The notes: a model not told the origin generated them from the letters alone. A stretch of DNA of 37,304 bases from CAYUIS01 sp964444825 (GCA_964444825.1 CAYUIS010000040.1:1-37304), one strand, 5' to 3'. Shown: positions 23,174 to 31,317, counted from the stretch's first letter. Program-made: numbers and translations.

Positions 23174-24217
23174 TTACTGAGCCAATGCATCCCTATCAAG
23201 CAATGGCAGAGTTGCCTCGGGCCGCGACTGCCAGGTACGGTGAATCTTGACCGCAGTTTCTATAGCGATCACGATCAGGGCCACGAGGAAAGCCAACTTG
23301 AGCGCATTGGCAACTGGCGGTACAGGCGCACCTTCCGGGAGCATGGCGGTCAAGGCCTTGGTACTCAGAATCGATGGTCCCAAGAGCAGCCGGACCAGGA
23401 TCATAACATCAAAGCCGTGGAGCAGCAGGTCGGCAATACGGGTACCCAGTTGCCAGCGCCCCTGGCGCAGCAGTACCAGGTTCAAGATGATGGTCAGGCC
23501 CCAACGGATCTCTATCAGCGGCAGGTATAGGGAGAAAAACGCCGCTGATAGAATTGAGGGCACAATGTGCCAGCCATCATCATAGTACACGCCCGTACCG
23601 ATACGATCTGGAAAGGCGATGAACGCGATCAGCAGGAGCGCCAGGAGGCCGATTTGCACGATCATGCCGGCGGGTTTGATCTCGTTGTGTTCTTCTATCG
23701 CTGGCAAGTCGTGCGGGTTCCATTCTTCTTCGTCGTCTAGTTCGAACTCGGCGTTGGGGATCACACGCTCCAACACGGCAAAGACCAGCGTTGTCGAGCC
23801 GATGCCGCCGACAGCGATATTGAAAAAGCGCACCAATCCTAGCCCCAGCAATTCGAGCATCTCCATCCCGACCGGGCTGGCGTAGAGCCTCCCCACGGCC
23901 GTGGACACAATGCTGGCGAGCAGCCCTGCGCCGACGACGGTAGCAACGACGATCAGGTACAAATTGTACACCTTGGGGCCGATTATGTACCGTGGTTGCG
24001 GTTGGTATTTGGCTGCCATTTGCGCCGGTGGGCCAAACTCCTCAAGCACGGCTACTTGATCCTCCTCTGAGAATGCAGTTTCGTCACTTGCCTCAAGTCC
24101 TGCGCGTTCCTCCAGGGCGTCAAGCAGTAGCGAACGCAGCTCTACTGTCACATCGTCGCGCAGCCGTTTGGGCAGCCGCCGGCCGACTTGATGTACGTAG
24201 CGGTTAATGAGCTCCAT
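23174..24217 (-). CDS. HAAS-domain (DUF1700-like) polytopic membrane protein
   Basis: A 347-residue membrane protein. The first 75 residues form a helical HAAS-type domain (YVHQVGRRLPKRLRDDVTVEL, then EFGPPAQMAAKY), typically found in proteins made together with PadR-like regulators and thought to relay signals at the membrane. About seven hydrophobic segments follow (starting near residues 83, 118, 188, 225, 265 and 310), with an acidic loop DDEEEWNPHD near 163. Its start overlaps the end of the PadR gene by 14 bases, so the two are co-translated. What the pair controls is not shown; the divergent membrane-protein gene is the obvious candidate. Confidence 0.82.
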   Translation of the reverse strand: MELINRYVHQVGRRLPKRLRDDVTVELRSLLLDALEERAGLEASDETAFSEEDQVAVLEEFGPPAQMAAKYQPQPRYIIGPKVYNLYLIVVATVVGAGLLASIVSTAVGRLYASPVGMEMLELLGLGLVRFFNIAVGGIGSTTLVFAVLERVIPNAEFELDDEEEWNPHDLPAIEEHNEIKPAGMIVQIGLLALLLIAFIAFPDRIGTGVYYDDGWHIVPSILSAAFFSLYLPLIEIRWGLTIILNLVLLRQGRWQLGTRIADLLLHGFDVMILVRLLLGPSILSTKALTAMLPEGAPVPPVANALKLAFLVALIVIAIETAVKIHRTWQSRPEATLPLLDRDALAQ

Positions 24218-24557
24218 CTGTGTTGTCCTTCCTCTCTTCTAGTATGTGGTTTGTCGCTTCGACCATGTTCTGCCACTCGTGGACCAGCGTATCCAGCACC
24301 TCCCGCCCGGTTCCATTCAACCGATAATAGCGGCGCGGGCGCGATCCGGTCACTACCCATTCGCTTTCCACCAAACCTTGCGATTCCAATCGTCTCAACA
24401 AGGGGTAGAGTGTACCCTGATCGATCTCGATGTTGTGCTCCGCCAGTTGTTCTTTGAGCGAGTATCCATATTGTTGCTCCTGCAACTGGCTAAGCACACA
24501 CAACACCAGGGTGCCACGCCGCAATTCAGAAATAAGATTGTCAGAGGTTTTGCTCAT
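24204..24557 (-). CDS. PadR-family transcriptional regulator
   Basis: A 117-residue winged-helix repressor. The family signature is clear: LISELRRGTLVLCVLSQL, then YGYSLKEQLAE, QGTLYPLLRRLESQGLVESEW (recognition helix and wing) and GSRPRRYYRL, followed by a C-terminal dimerisation helix. PadR proteins usually repress their own operon and release on binding a ligand. The promoter is an exact consensus, so a repressor is needed to keep it low. GAGG lies about 13 bases before the ATG. It is divergent from the membrane-protein gene at 24684, whose promoter begins only 20 bases beyond this one. Confidence 0.92.
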   Translation of the reverse strand: MSKTSDNLISELRRGTLVLCVLSQLQEQQYGYSLKEQLAEHNIEIDQGTLYPLLRRLESQGLVESEWVVTGSRPRRYYRLNGTGREVLDTLVHEWQNMVEATNHILEERKDNTDGAH

Positions 24558-24589
24558 ATTACTATGTTTCCTCTATCACTATTTGATGC

Positions 24590-24618
24590 ATTATACCATA
24601 TATCACACAGTATGTCAA
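24590..24618 (-). promoter_or_regulatory. Exact-consensus sigma-70 promoter of the PadR operon
   Basis: On the minus strand: TTGACA (24618-24613), a 17-base spacer, TATAAT (24595-24590). ATAC and GTAT inverted ends fall in the spacer and next to the -10, a possible PadR site. Confidence 0.88.
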
Positions 24619-24637
24619 GACATTGAGAGATGGTGAT

Positions 24638-24666
24638 TTGCTCGGCAACCCTGTTCGTGTTACAAT
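24638..24666 (+). promoter_or_regulatory. Promoter of the divergent membrane-protein gene
   Basis: TTGCTC (24638-24643), a 17-base spacer, TACAAT (24661-24666). The start would be near 24673, which excludes the in-frame ATG at 24630 and supports the ATG at 24684. Confidence 0.5.
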
Positions 24667-24683
24667 GTTTCAAGGTCCTCATT

Positions 24684-25385
24684 ATGCAACTAGACGACAT
24701 GCTCTTTACGCTCCCCCTACCCCTTATGGGTCTTCACCTCGCCGCCATCCCCGTCTTTATTTTTTTGATGTGGAAACGCTCGATCAGAGCAGCGGCGGGC
24801 TGGCTGATCTTTCTGGTTCTGGAAAGCGTTGCCGCAGCCTTTCTGTCGGTCTATGCTAGCGGTATGTTCGGCCTGGGCGGCATTATGGCGTGTCTGGCAC
24901 TGCCTACAGCCATTATCTCTCTGCTTATACTGCTTATCCCTCTTCGCCGCTTCTTCCAGGCATTTGAGCAGGATCAGCCCCGGCGCAGGTTCTACCTGAT
25001 CGGTGGGCTGCTCATCGTCGTTTTGCAGGTCGGTGTGTTCGTGGGGCAGTTTGGCGTCAAGTCAGCGTGCTTTGCACAGACTCGCAGACGCGCCGCTCCC
25101 ATCATCGCCGCCGTCGAATCATACCACCAGGAGCACGGCAGTTACCCGCAAGAACTGGAAAAGATCCCCCTCACGTCTCTGCCAGGTTTGCCGTCTCCGG
25201 CATGTGGCTGGTCGCGGACTAGCGATTCATCACGAGCTGGGTTCACGCTGGAACAATGCGAACCGGACGTAACGCTGCTCACCGTGTACGCGGTGGATGG
25301 AGACTTTATCCGGCGCTACAATTTCTCGACCGGGAACTGGTCAACCGTCAGTTTTTTGGATGGAACTTGTAGCTACCTACGATGA
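24684..25385 (+). CDS. Membrane protein with pilin-like C-terminal segment, function unknown
   Basis: A 233-residue protein with four hydrophobic segments in the first 130 residues. A C-terminal part of about 95 residues follows that begins RRAAPIIAAVESYHQEHGSY, like the helix-to-loop start of pilin/GspG-type domains, and contains cysteines that could form disulfides outside the cell. I do not recognise a named family. The start at 24684 is preferred because a promoter ends just upstream and AAGG lies nine bases before it; the upstream in-frame ATG (24630) would lie before the transcript start. It is divergent from PadR/HAAS and may be regulated by them. Confidence 0.65.
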   Translation: MQLDDMLFTLPLPLMGLHLAAIPVFIFLMWKRSIRAAAGWLIFLVLESVAAAFLSVYASGMFGLGGIMACLALPTAIISLLILLIPLRRFFQAFEQDQPRRRFYLIGGLLIVVLQVGVFVGQFGVKSACFAQTRRRAAPIIAAVESYHQEHGSYPQELEKIPLTSLPGLPSPACGWSRTSDSSRAGFTLEQCEPDVTLLTVYAVDGDFIRRYNFSTGNWSTVSFLDGTCSYLR

Positions 25386-25469
25386 CACACTGTCAAGTTT
25401 GAACCGGAGTACCACCTGCAGATTGTAGAAAGAGCAACCCTACATCCAAACGTGGAACGGAGAAAGCTA

Positions 25470-26114
25470 ATGCCAGTTATCGGACCGTTGGTTTTGGGAA
25501 TCGTAGCACTTGGCGTGATATATGCCTTTGTGATCCGCCCCTGGCACCTGCGAATGGGTTCGACCAAGGATGAGGCTCAACGTTCCTTGCCGGGTGATGA
25601 TCTGGTGCCCAACCCCAAGTTTGTGTGGAATCAGGCCATCACCATCCATGCGCCGGCTGCCGAGGTCTGGCCCTGGCTGGTACAGATCGGGAATCAGCGC
25701 GCCGGCTGGTACAGTTGGGACTCGATTCATCACCTCCTGGGAGTCGCTGGCAGCGTGGACGACGACCGTGGTTCCGCCAATCGGATCATCCCAGAGCTTC
25801 AGAACCTAAAGGTCGGGGACGAGATTCGGATGATGCCGGACGATATGGGCGCGCCAGGCTACACGGTCGTATCCATCGAGCCAGACCGGGCGCTCGTAAC
25901 CCACATTGATGACGAGAACGCGGCGAGTTGGGTATGGGTCTTGGACCCCATCGATGCAGAGACAACGCGGTTGATCACCCGGTTTCGGCAGACCTGGGAG
26001 CCGGGCCTGATGGGTTTGACGTTTTGGATTGCCGACGAACTGGGAAGCCTGGTGATGACGCCCAAGACACTCTCCGGGATCAAGAAGCGGGCAGAGGCTG
26101 TGGCCGGGCAGTAG
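25470..26114 (+). CDS. SRPBCC (START/polyketide cyclase-like) superfamily protein with N-terminal membrane anchor
   Basis: A 214-residue protein. One hydrophobic helix (about 4-22) anchors it, followed by an SRPBCC domain from about 50 on. Typical features are the opening strand WNQAITIHAPAAEVWPWLVQIG, the aromatic segment GWYSWDSIHHLLG, VVSIEPDRALV and WVWVLDPIDAETTRLITRF, then a long C-terminal helix. Such folds bind lipids or other hydrophobic ligands; the ligand is unknown. ATG 25470 has GGAG nine bases upstream and is preferred to a GTG at 25452. It lies 84 bases after the membrane-protein gene and could share its transcript. Gene remnants follow. Confidence 0.8.
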   Translation: MPVIGPLVLGIVALGVIYAFVIRPWHLRMGSTKDEAQRSLPGDDLVPNPKFVWNQAITIHAPAAEVWPWLVQIGNQRAGWYSWDSIHHLLGVAGSVDDDRGSANRIIPELQNLKVGDEIRMMPDDMGAPGYTVVSIEPDRALVTHIDDENAASWVWVLDPIDAETTRLITRFRQTWEPGLMGLTFWIADELGSLVMTPKTLSGIKKRAEAVAGQ

Positions 26115-26125
26115 AGGGCTGATGG

Positions 26126-26300
26126 ATGAAAGTGTCGCGTCCGTGCCTGCTCGAACGGCTGAACGCGGGTCTGGATCGCAAGCTGACCCTCATCTCCGCC
26201 CTGGCTGGCTTTGGCAAGACCACACCGTTGAGTGAGTCGCTGCTTGCGGCCGACCCGTCGCCTGGCTCTCGCTGGATGAAGAAGACAACGATCATGAGCC
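26126..26300 (+). pseudogene. Remnant of a MalT/LuxR-type (LAL) regulator, N-terminal ATPase fragment
   Basis: The first about 45 residues read RPCLLERLNAGLDRKLTLIS then AGFGKTT, the start and P-loop of the large ATP-dependent LuxR (MalT-like) regulators. The next conserved stretch, AWLSLDEEDND, is found at 26260-26292 but in another frame, so a frameshift has occurred near 26255. The remaining 800 or so residues of the family, including the C-terminal HTH, are absent. Non-functional remnant. Confidence 0.7.
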
Positions 26301-26479
26301 ATCAACACAAGAGGGTCAGAGCGGCTGTCAGACGTGACCATACCGAAAACCATGTTCTGATATCCCTGGTCGCACTCTCCGTCACGGCTATCGCCACCCG
26401 CGTATATCTCGAGTTGTCCGGTTATCCCCAGGTCGGCAACGACGTGCTCCACATTGCCCACGCGCTCTGGGGCGGGTGA
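26294..26479 (+). pseudogene. Truncated membrane-protein remnant
   Basis: From ATG 26294 the frame encodes a basic start (SHQHKRVRAAVRRDH), a membrane helix and GYPQVGNDVLHIAHALWGG, then TGA. After the stop the same frame continues LLIIAFSI, a plausible next membrane helix, before running into the arfB gene. I read it as the front end of a multipass membrane protein, broken by a premature stop and deletion. The family assignment is from memory and unconfirmed; it could also be a short real gene. Confidence 0.5.
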
Positions 26480-26501
26480 TTGTTAATCATCGCCTTTTCT
26501 A

Positions 26502-26921
26502 TTAGTACTCGGGCGGCGACCGCCTCGTCCGCTTGGTCTCACTGCGACGGCGCTTCTCCTGCAGCCGCCGCTCCCTCGCCGCGCGCGTCGGCTTTGTCCT
26601 GCGGCGCGCCTTGGGCCTGCTGGCCGCGCTGCGAATCAACTGGAGCAGCCGGTCGGTGGCATCCCTGCGGTTGCGCTCCTGGGAGCGGTAGCGCCGGGCA
26701 TCGATGATCAGGACGCCCTCCTCCGTGACCTGGCGGCCGGCCAGCCGGATCAGGCGCTGGCGGACGTCGTCGGCAAGGGAGGGGGAGTTGGCCGCGTCGA
26801 AGCGGAGTTGAACAGCCGTAGCCGCCTTGTTCACGTGCTGGCCACCCGGCCCCGAGGCGCGGACAAAGCTGTATTCGATCTCGTTCTCGTCAAGGTCGAT
26901 GTGTTTGGTGACTCTGATCAT
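26502..26921 (-). CDS. arfB: Peptidyl-tRNA hydrolase ArfB (YaeJ-type, GGQ domain)
   Basis: A 139-residue rescue factor that frees ribosomes stalled on mRNAs lacking a stop codon by hydrolysing the peptidyl-tRNA. The catalytic GGQ is at 26-28 in RASGPGGQHVNKAATAV, as in ArfB/ICT1 and release factors. There is no codon-recognition domain, and the last 35 residues are very Arg/Lys-rich, the tail that sits in the empty mRNA channel. Length and layout match E. coli YaeJ. It begins six bases after the suhB stop and is the last gene of the minus-strand cluster. Confidence 0.93.
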   Translation of the reverse strand: MIRVTKHIDLDENEIEYSFVRASGPGGQHVNKAATAVQLRFDAANSPSLADDVRQRLIRLAGRQVTEEGVLIIDARRYRSQERNRRDATDRLLQLIRSAASRPKARRRTKPTRAARERRLQEKRRRSETKRTRRSPPEY

Positions 26922-26927
26922 TCTAAC

Positions 26928-27692
26928 TCACGCAGACCTCATCATCAAGCCCAGCAGCTCCTCGTGGACCAACCCGTTTGTCGCCACGCAGCCGGACGAA
27001 TGGACGCGGTACGGTTCTCCCGTCGGCGTGGTGCAGCGACCGCCCGCCTCCTCGACGAGAAGCGCGCCAGCGGCTGCATCCCAGGGTTTTAGGGACAGGT
27101 GGAAATAACCATCCAGCCGGCCCGCCGCTACGTATGCCAGCCCCAACGCGGCCGAGCCCAACGCGCGCGCCGTGCCACAGCGGGGCATGATCTCCGCTAG
27201 ATGAGCCAACACCCGCTCACGACCGGCGTTGTCGTGCGTCCAGTCCAGGCCCAACAGCGTGTGGTCAAAGTTTGCCACGCCGCTGACGCGCAGAGACTCT
27301 CCGTTGAGAGCGGCTCCCCCACCCCGCTCCGCGACAAAGGTCTCGTCCCGCAAGGGATCGTGGATGATGCCGACGAGGGGTTCACCTGCCTCCATCACGC
27401 CGATGGAGACGCAAAAGGTGGGGATCCGATGGGCATAGTTGGTCGTCCCATCCAGAGGGTCCACAACCCACACGATGCCATCGTCGATTGCATCTCCGCC
27501 AGCCTCCTCGGAGAGAATGGCGTGATCGGGGAAACGAGCCCGGATGATGTCTAGTACCGCAGCCTCGGCCGCCGTGTCGGCCTCGGTGACGATGTCACGA
27601 AAACCCTTTACGGTGACGTCGTGCCTGACAGAGTAGCGCTTGGCGATCACCTGACCGGCCAGGCGCGCGGCTTCGATTCCAGTCTGTAGCAT
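26928..27692 (-). CDS. suhB: Inositol monophosphatase family protein
   Basis: A 254-residue Mg-dependent phosphatase of the IMPase/SuhB family, acting on myo-inositol-1-phosphate or related sugar phosphates. Metal and catalytic residues are all visible: DIVTEAD (33-39), E62 in SEEAGG, D78 and D81 in WVVDPLDGTTN, and D205 in KPWDAAAGALLVEEAGG. GGGGAGG lies eight bases before ATG 27692. The family also includes bisphosphate nucleotidases and fructose-1,6-bisphosphatases, so the substrate is open. It is separated from sfsA by a 15-bp hairpin, so it may have its own transcript end or start. Confidence 0.92.
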   Translation of the reverse strand: MLQTGIEAARLAGQVIAKRYSVRHDVTVKGFRDIVTEADTAAEAAVLDIIRARFPDHAILSEEAGGDAIDDGIVWVVDPLDGTTNYAHRIPTFCVSIGVMEAGEPLVGIIHDPLRDETFVAERGGGAALNGESLRVSGVANFDHTLLGLDWTHDNAGRERVLAHLAEIMPRCGTARALGSAALGLAYVAAGRLDGYFHLSLKPWDAAAGALLVEEAGGRCTTPTGEPYRVHSSGCVATNGLVHEELLGLMMRSA

Positions 27693-27716
27693 TTATGGGG
27701 CCTCCCCACCATTCCG

Positions 27717-27750
27717 AGAAACCAGGGTTCTTGAGAGAACCCTGGTTTCT
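27717..27750. terminator. Perfect 15-bp inverted repeat between sfsA and suhB
   Basis: AGAAACCAGGGTTCT (27717-27731) and its exact complement (27736-27750) flank a TGAG loop. The last base is the last base of the sfsA stop codon. There is no T-run, and the sequence resembles dispersed GAAACC/GGTTTC-type repeats known from Chloroflexi and cyanobacteria, so it is either a repeat-derived terminator or an RNA processing site. Confidence 0.6.
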
Positions 27751-28439
27751 TACGCCAGTTCAACTGGGACCTGCGCAGAGATCACCATCCGATCCAGGCT
27801 CACCTCGCACGTCCAAGCATACACGCCGACGCCGACGCGGGCCGCATCCCGCAGGGCCGCACCAAAGGCCGCATCCGCCCGGTCGTGGGGTATGAAGCAC
27901 ACCGCATCGACCCGCTGAATGACAAAGACGACGGCAGCACGCTCCCCCCTGCCCACCGCGGTTATCAACTCCCGTACGTGACGGGTACCGCGTTCCGTGG
28001 GGGCATCGGGGAACTGGGCCACGCCGTCCTCGACCAGCGTCACCGACTTGAGCTCCACCCAACAAACACCCGCAGACCCCTCCAGACGAAAGTCCAGCCG
28101 GCTGTCACCCAACCGCACCTCCCGGTCAACGCGCTCAAACTTGCGGAACGGCTCCAGTTGACGTGCCGCCACGGCCTCGACAAAGAGCGAGTTGGGCAGC
28201 CGCGCATCGACAGAGACCAACGTGCCGGCATACGCCATCAGCTTGAGGTCGAAGCGCGTCTTACGCCGGGGATCATCAAACTCGACCAGCCAACAGCGAC
28301 GCCCGGGCGTCAGCAGCTCCGGCAGACGTCCCGAGTTGGGCAGATGGGCGGCGGCTGGCTCACCGGCAAGTTCAACGGTAACTCGAAAACGGTTGTCGCG
28401 CCGCACAAAGCGGGCCGGTACCAGCGGTGGTAGTTTCAC
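27750..28439 (-). CDS. sfsA: SfsA family DNA/RNA nuclease
   Basis: A 229-residue protein of the SfsA family, the usual length. SfsA was first linked to sugar fermentation stimulation and is now described as a nuclease with a restriction-like fold. Recognisable segments are AHLPNSGRLPELLTPG, LPNSLFVEA, the likely catalytic stretch VCWVELKSVTLVEDGVAQF, PDAPTERGTRHVREL, and FVIQR near the end. I choose GTG at 28439 rather than the upstream start at 28502, because the latter lies inside coaW. The coaW stop and this GTG are one base apart (TGA-T-GTG), which indicates coupled translation. Confidence 0.92.
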   Translation of the reverse strand: MKLPPLVPARFVRRDNRFRVTVELAGEPAAAHLPNSGRLPELLTPGRRCWLVEFDDPRRKTRFDLKLMAYAGTLVSVDARLPNSLFVEAVAARQLEPFRKFERVDREVRLGDSRLDFRLEGSAGVCWVELKSVTLVEDGVAQFPDAPTERGTRHVRELITAVGRGERAAVVFVIQRVDAVCFIPHDRADAAFGAALRDAARVGVGVYAWTCEVSLDRMVISAQVPVELA

Positions 28440-28440
28440 A

Positions 28441-29343
28441 TCATCCGGTTTCGTCGAGAGAACCCGCCACGCCGTGAAGCAGGGCGCCCAACGCAGTACC
28501 AAAGCCAGCGTCGGGAGGCAATATAATGGGCGTGCTATATATCTCCCCCACCTGCTCTAGCACCCCACGCATACTGGCCATGTCAAAAAGATGACCGATG
28601 ACGACAATGCGGTTCATCTGCTGTGCATTCGCCGCATTGATAGCCACAATCCCAATCACCTGTCCCACCAGCGTGACCAGCGCCGCCGCAATGTCCTCAC
28701 GGCTGACAGCGAGTTGATGTCTCGCCAGGCGGCCAAAATTGACCGCCGTGACATCAGGGGGCAACCTACCAATCGGGCCCATGACCACGTCGCCTATGCT
28801 CAGATCCGGACCGTTGGGGTCCCCCTTCTGTGCTAGCGCGTCGATCTCGTGATGGTCGACCGTGTGCAGCAGCAGGCGACTCAACCCCAGCAGCGTGCCA
28901 CCACCCACGCCGCTGCCCGTGACGTGAGCATACCGGTCGCCTCGAGCGGCTATTACGGCCGTGCCCGACCCGGCACTCACCACCAGTGTGGGCTCATCAC
29001 CGTCATCAGAAGCAAGGCGAGCGAGCGCCTGACCGCCGCGGCCAATAGCGTCCACCTCGCTGACATCGATCACCTGCCAATCACCGATACGAGGGGGCAG
29101 TGCACGGTGCTGCCCGCCAGTGACGTAGAGAGATCGAAGCGAGGACAAATCAACGCCGCCCTCGGCCAATATCGCCTGTACCAACTCCGGACCAGGCCGC
29201 TCCCCAGCAGGCCTGATCCAGCAATGGAATTCTCCCTCGGCGTACACGATCACATCAACGTTGCTGATGCCAAAGTCGATCGCCGCATACACAGACGATG
29301 CCAACCCCTCAGGCAACGATGGGGAGAACAACAAGGAGCCCAT
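28441..29343 (-). CDS. coaW: Type II pantothenate kinase (Fumble family, CoaW-like)
   Basis: A 300-residue acetate/sugar kinase-fold enzyme that would phosphorylate pantothenate, the first step of CoA synthesis from the vitamin. Visible family elements are YAAIDFGISNVDVIVY (phosphate-1 loop), LVVSAGSGTAVI, VTGSGVGGGTLLGLSRLL, DLSIGDVV, DVTAVNFGRL and RIVVIGHL, all in the order of bacterial type II PanK. The ATG at 29343 has AAGGA eight bases upstream; an earlier TTG at 29406 is possible but has no good site. Neighbours panE and panB make pantoate, so the set covers two parts of the CoA pathway. panC and panD are not in the window. Confidence 0.82.
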   Translation of the reverse strand: MGSLLFSPSLPEGLASSVYAAIDFGISNVDVIVYAEGEFHCWIRPAGERPGPELVQAILAEGGVDLSSLRSLYVTGGQHRALPPRIGDWQVIDVSEVDAIGRGGQALARLASDDGDEPTLVVSAGSGTAVIAARGDRYAHVTGSGVGGGTLLGLSRLLLHTVDHHEIDALAQKGDPNGPDLSIGDVVMGPIGRLPPDVTAVNFGRLARHQLAVSREDIAAALVTLVGQVIGIVAINAANAQQMNRIVVIGHLFDMASMRGVLEQVGEIYSTPIILPPDAGFGTALGALLHGVAGSLDETG

Positions 29344-29430
29344 AGGGACGTCCTTCCAACTCTGCATCTCGCTCTCTGCCGGTGAATTCACGCTGCCCTC
29401 GACCAAGTACCTATCCTAGAATTGCTCTAG

Positions 29431-29470
29431 CCCCCGCCCTCGGGGGCGAACGACACCCCCGAGACGGGGG
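29431..29470. other. Strong GC-rich stem-loop between panE and coaW
   Basis: CCCCCG (29431-29436) pairs with CGGGGG (29465-29470), and CTCGGGGG (29439-29446) with CCCCCGAG (29456-29463), separated by a small internal loop. It lies in the 167-base gap inside the pan cluster. No T-run follows in the minus sense, so it may attenuate or process the transcript rather than end it. Confidence 0.6.
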
Positions 29471-29510
29471 TTTGAACGAGTCTACGGCCAGACTCTACCA
29501 GTCTACGAAT

Positions 29511-30440
29511 CTAGTCACTCACTCTCACCGCGTAACTGGTTTCGATAGCACGGATGGTCGTCACAATGAACTTGTTGACCGGCGTGGCCACACCCAGCCG
29601 CTTGCCCTCTCGAACAATCGCCTCGTTGATGACGCCGATCTCAGTAGGAGCGCCCCGCAACACATCCTGCAACATGGACGCCCGATTGGTCGCCGTGGCG
29701 CGTGCCACGTCCCGCACCCGACCCAGTGGATCAGCGTACGGAAGGGAGACGCCGCCGACCTTGCAGACGTCCACAGCCTCCGCCACAACTTGCGCCATCA
29801 ACTCGCTGGCGGCAGGGATCTCCACCAACTGGCCATTGGGCACGCGCAAGATAGCCGTGAGGGCGTTGATACCAACGTTGATGATCAACTTGCCCCACAC
29901 CAGGCTCTGCAGGTCACCGGAGAGGTGAACCTCGAAACCAGCCTGTTCAAAGACAGCGGCTACACCAGACAGTTTCTCGGCAATCTCAGGTCGTGAGGCG
30001 ATGTGAGTTGGCCCCGCACCCGCGTGGCGCACGCGCCCCGCTCCCAGCAATGTCGCGCCGTGTGAGGTAACGCCAGCCACAACCCGTCCTGCACCCAACA
30101 CCTCTGCCATCGTCTCAGCGTTGCCGACGCCGTTTTGCAGCGTCAGCGCAAGCCCGTCGGGGGCGAGGAAACTATTCGCCCACTCACTGGCCTGCCGTGT
30201 CGCGTGTGCCTTGACAAAGATGATGGCCAAGTCTGCCTCCGGAACAGCAGCCGGGTCAGTAGTGGCGGTCACAGGGATGGTCGTTTCGCTGCCATCGAGC
30301 TCAATCAGGTGCAGGCCATCTCGTTGCATAGCGTCTACGTGCTTGGCCCACGGATCCAGCAACGTCACATCCGCCAGCGCCGACAGTTTGCCCCCGAACA
30401 AACTCCCCATCGCACCCGCGCCCACAACGGCTACTCGCAT
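29511..30440 (-). CDS. panE: 2-dehydropantoate 2-reductase (ketopantoate reductase)
   Basis: A 309-residue NADPH-dependent enzyme that reduces ketopantoate to pantoate, the second step of pantothenate synthesis. The Rossmann GAGAMG is at 7-12. Active-site candidates are K77 in IIFVKAHAT, N103 in TLQNGVGN, and K184 and N188 in VWGKLIINVGINALTAI. A C-terminal helical domain completes the fold. I place the start at ATG 30440 (MRVAVVGAGAMG), with AAAGGAAAG about seven bases upstream; the longer frame overlaps panB and is not related. It follows panB by 25 bases, which supports the assignment over other members of this reductase family. Confidence 0.92.
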   Translation of the reverse strand: MRVAVVGAGAMGSLFGGKLSALADVTLLDPWAKHVDAMQRDGLHLIELDGSETTIPVTATTDPAAVPEADLAIIFVKAHATRQASEWANSFLAPDGLALTLQNGVGNAETMAEVLGAGRVVAGVTSHGATLLGAGRVRHAGAGPTHIASRPEIAEKLSGVAAVFEQAGFEVHLSGDLQSLVWGKLIINVGINALTAILRVPNGQLVEIPAASELMAQVVAEAVDVCKVGGVSLPYADPLGRVRDVARATATNRASMLQDVLRGAPTEIGVINEAIVREGKRLGVATPVNKFIVTTIRAIETSYAVRVSD

Positions 30441-30465
30441 CGTCGCACTTTCCTTTCCCCCAGGC

Positions 30466-31317
30466 TCACTCACCCAATTCCTCCAGCAAAGCTTGCAGTG
30501 CCTCGTCACCCATGCCATAGCAATACTCCGGGCCAGGGAAAGTGCCATCGCGAACCTCGTCCCGGTAGCTTTCCAATGCCTCGACGATTGGCGCAAAGAC
30601 GTTGGCGTACTGCTTGACAAACTTTGGCACAAAGCGGTCAAAGAGCCCGATCAAATCGTGGATAACCAACACCTGGCCGTCGCAGTTCGGTCCAGCACCA
30701 ATGCCGATAGTAGGAATGCTCACACGCTCGGTGATGAGCTTTGCCACCGGGCTAGGAATCGCCTCCAGGATCAGGCTGAATGCACCCACATCCTCCAAAG
30801 CCAGAGCATCGTCAATGAGCGCCCTGGCGGCGGCGACATCCTTGCCCTGCACCCGGTAGCCGCCCAGCTTGGAGATTGTCTGGGGTGTCAGACCAATGTG
30901 GCCCATCACCGGAATCCCAGCACCCACGATGGCCTGGACGGTCGGCGCCATATCGCGCCCCCCCTCCAACTTGACCACGTCCATACCGCCCTCTTTGAGG
31001 AACCTTCCCGCGTTGCGAACGGCCTCCTTCACATCCACCTGGTAGGACATGAAGGGCATGTCACCCACCAGCAGAGGGTGTTTTGCCCCTCGAGCTACAG
31101 CCTTACAGTGATGCAGCATCTCGTCCATAGTCACCGTCACGGTGCTTTCGTGGCCCAGCACGACCATGGCCAGCGAATCGCCCACCAGGATGATGTCTAT
31201 GCCCGCCTGATCGACCAGCAATCCGGTGGGGTAGTCATATGCGGTTAGCATCGTGATCGGTTCGGCCTTCTCTTTCTTGCTCTTCAGATCCAGAATCGTA
31301 ATCTTTTTGCGGCTCAC
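30466..31317 (-). CDS. panB: 3-methyl-2-oxobutanoate hydroxymethyltransferase (ketopantoate hydroxymethyltransferase)
   Basis: A 283-residue TIM-barrel enzyme that adds a hydroxymethyl group from methylene-tetrahydrofolate to alpha-ketoisovalerate, giving ketopantoate. Family motifs are intact: TAYDYPTGLLVDQAGID, VGDSLAMVVLGHESTVTVTM, DVVKLEGG, GHIGLTPQ and GIGAGPNCDGQVLVIHDL, with the catalytic Glu in LEAIP. The start is GTG at 31317, with GAGGAGG five bases upstream. First gene of the cluster panB-panE-coaW-sfsA-suhB-arfB and divergent from the ECF transporter operon; the shared upstream region is 196 bases. Confidence 0.97.
   Translation of the reverse strand: MSRKKITILDLKSKKEKAEPITMLTAYDYPTGLLVDQAGIDIILVGDSLAMVVLGHESTVTVTMDEMLHHCKAVARGAKHPLLVGDMPFMSYQVDVKEAVRNAGRFLKEGGMDVVKLEGGRDMAPTVQAIVGAGIPVMGHIGLTPQTISKLGGYRVQGKDVAAARALIDDALALEDVGAFSLILEAIPSPVAKLITERVSIPTIGIGAGPNCDGQVLVIHDLIGLFDRFVPKFVKQYANVFAPIVEALESYRDEVRDGTFPGPEYCYGMGDEALQALLEELGE

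Noticed and set aside
30121..31248. 375-codon plus-strand open frame
   Set aside because: Antisense to panE and panB, both with complete motifs.
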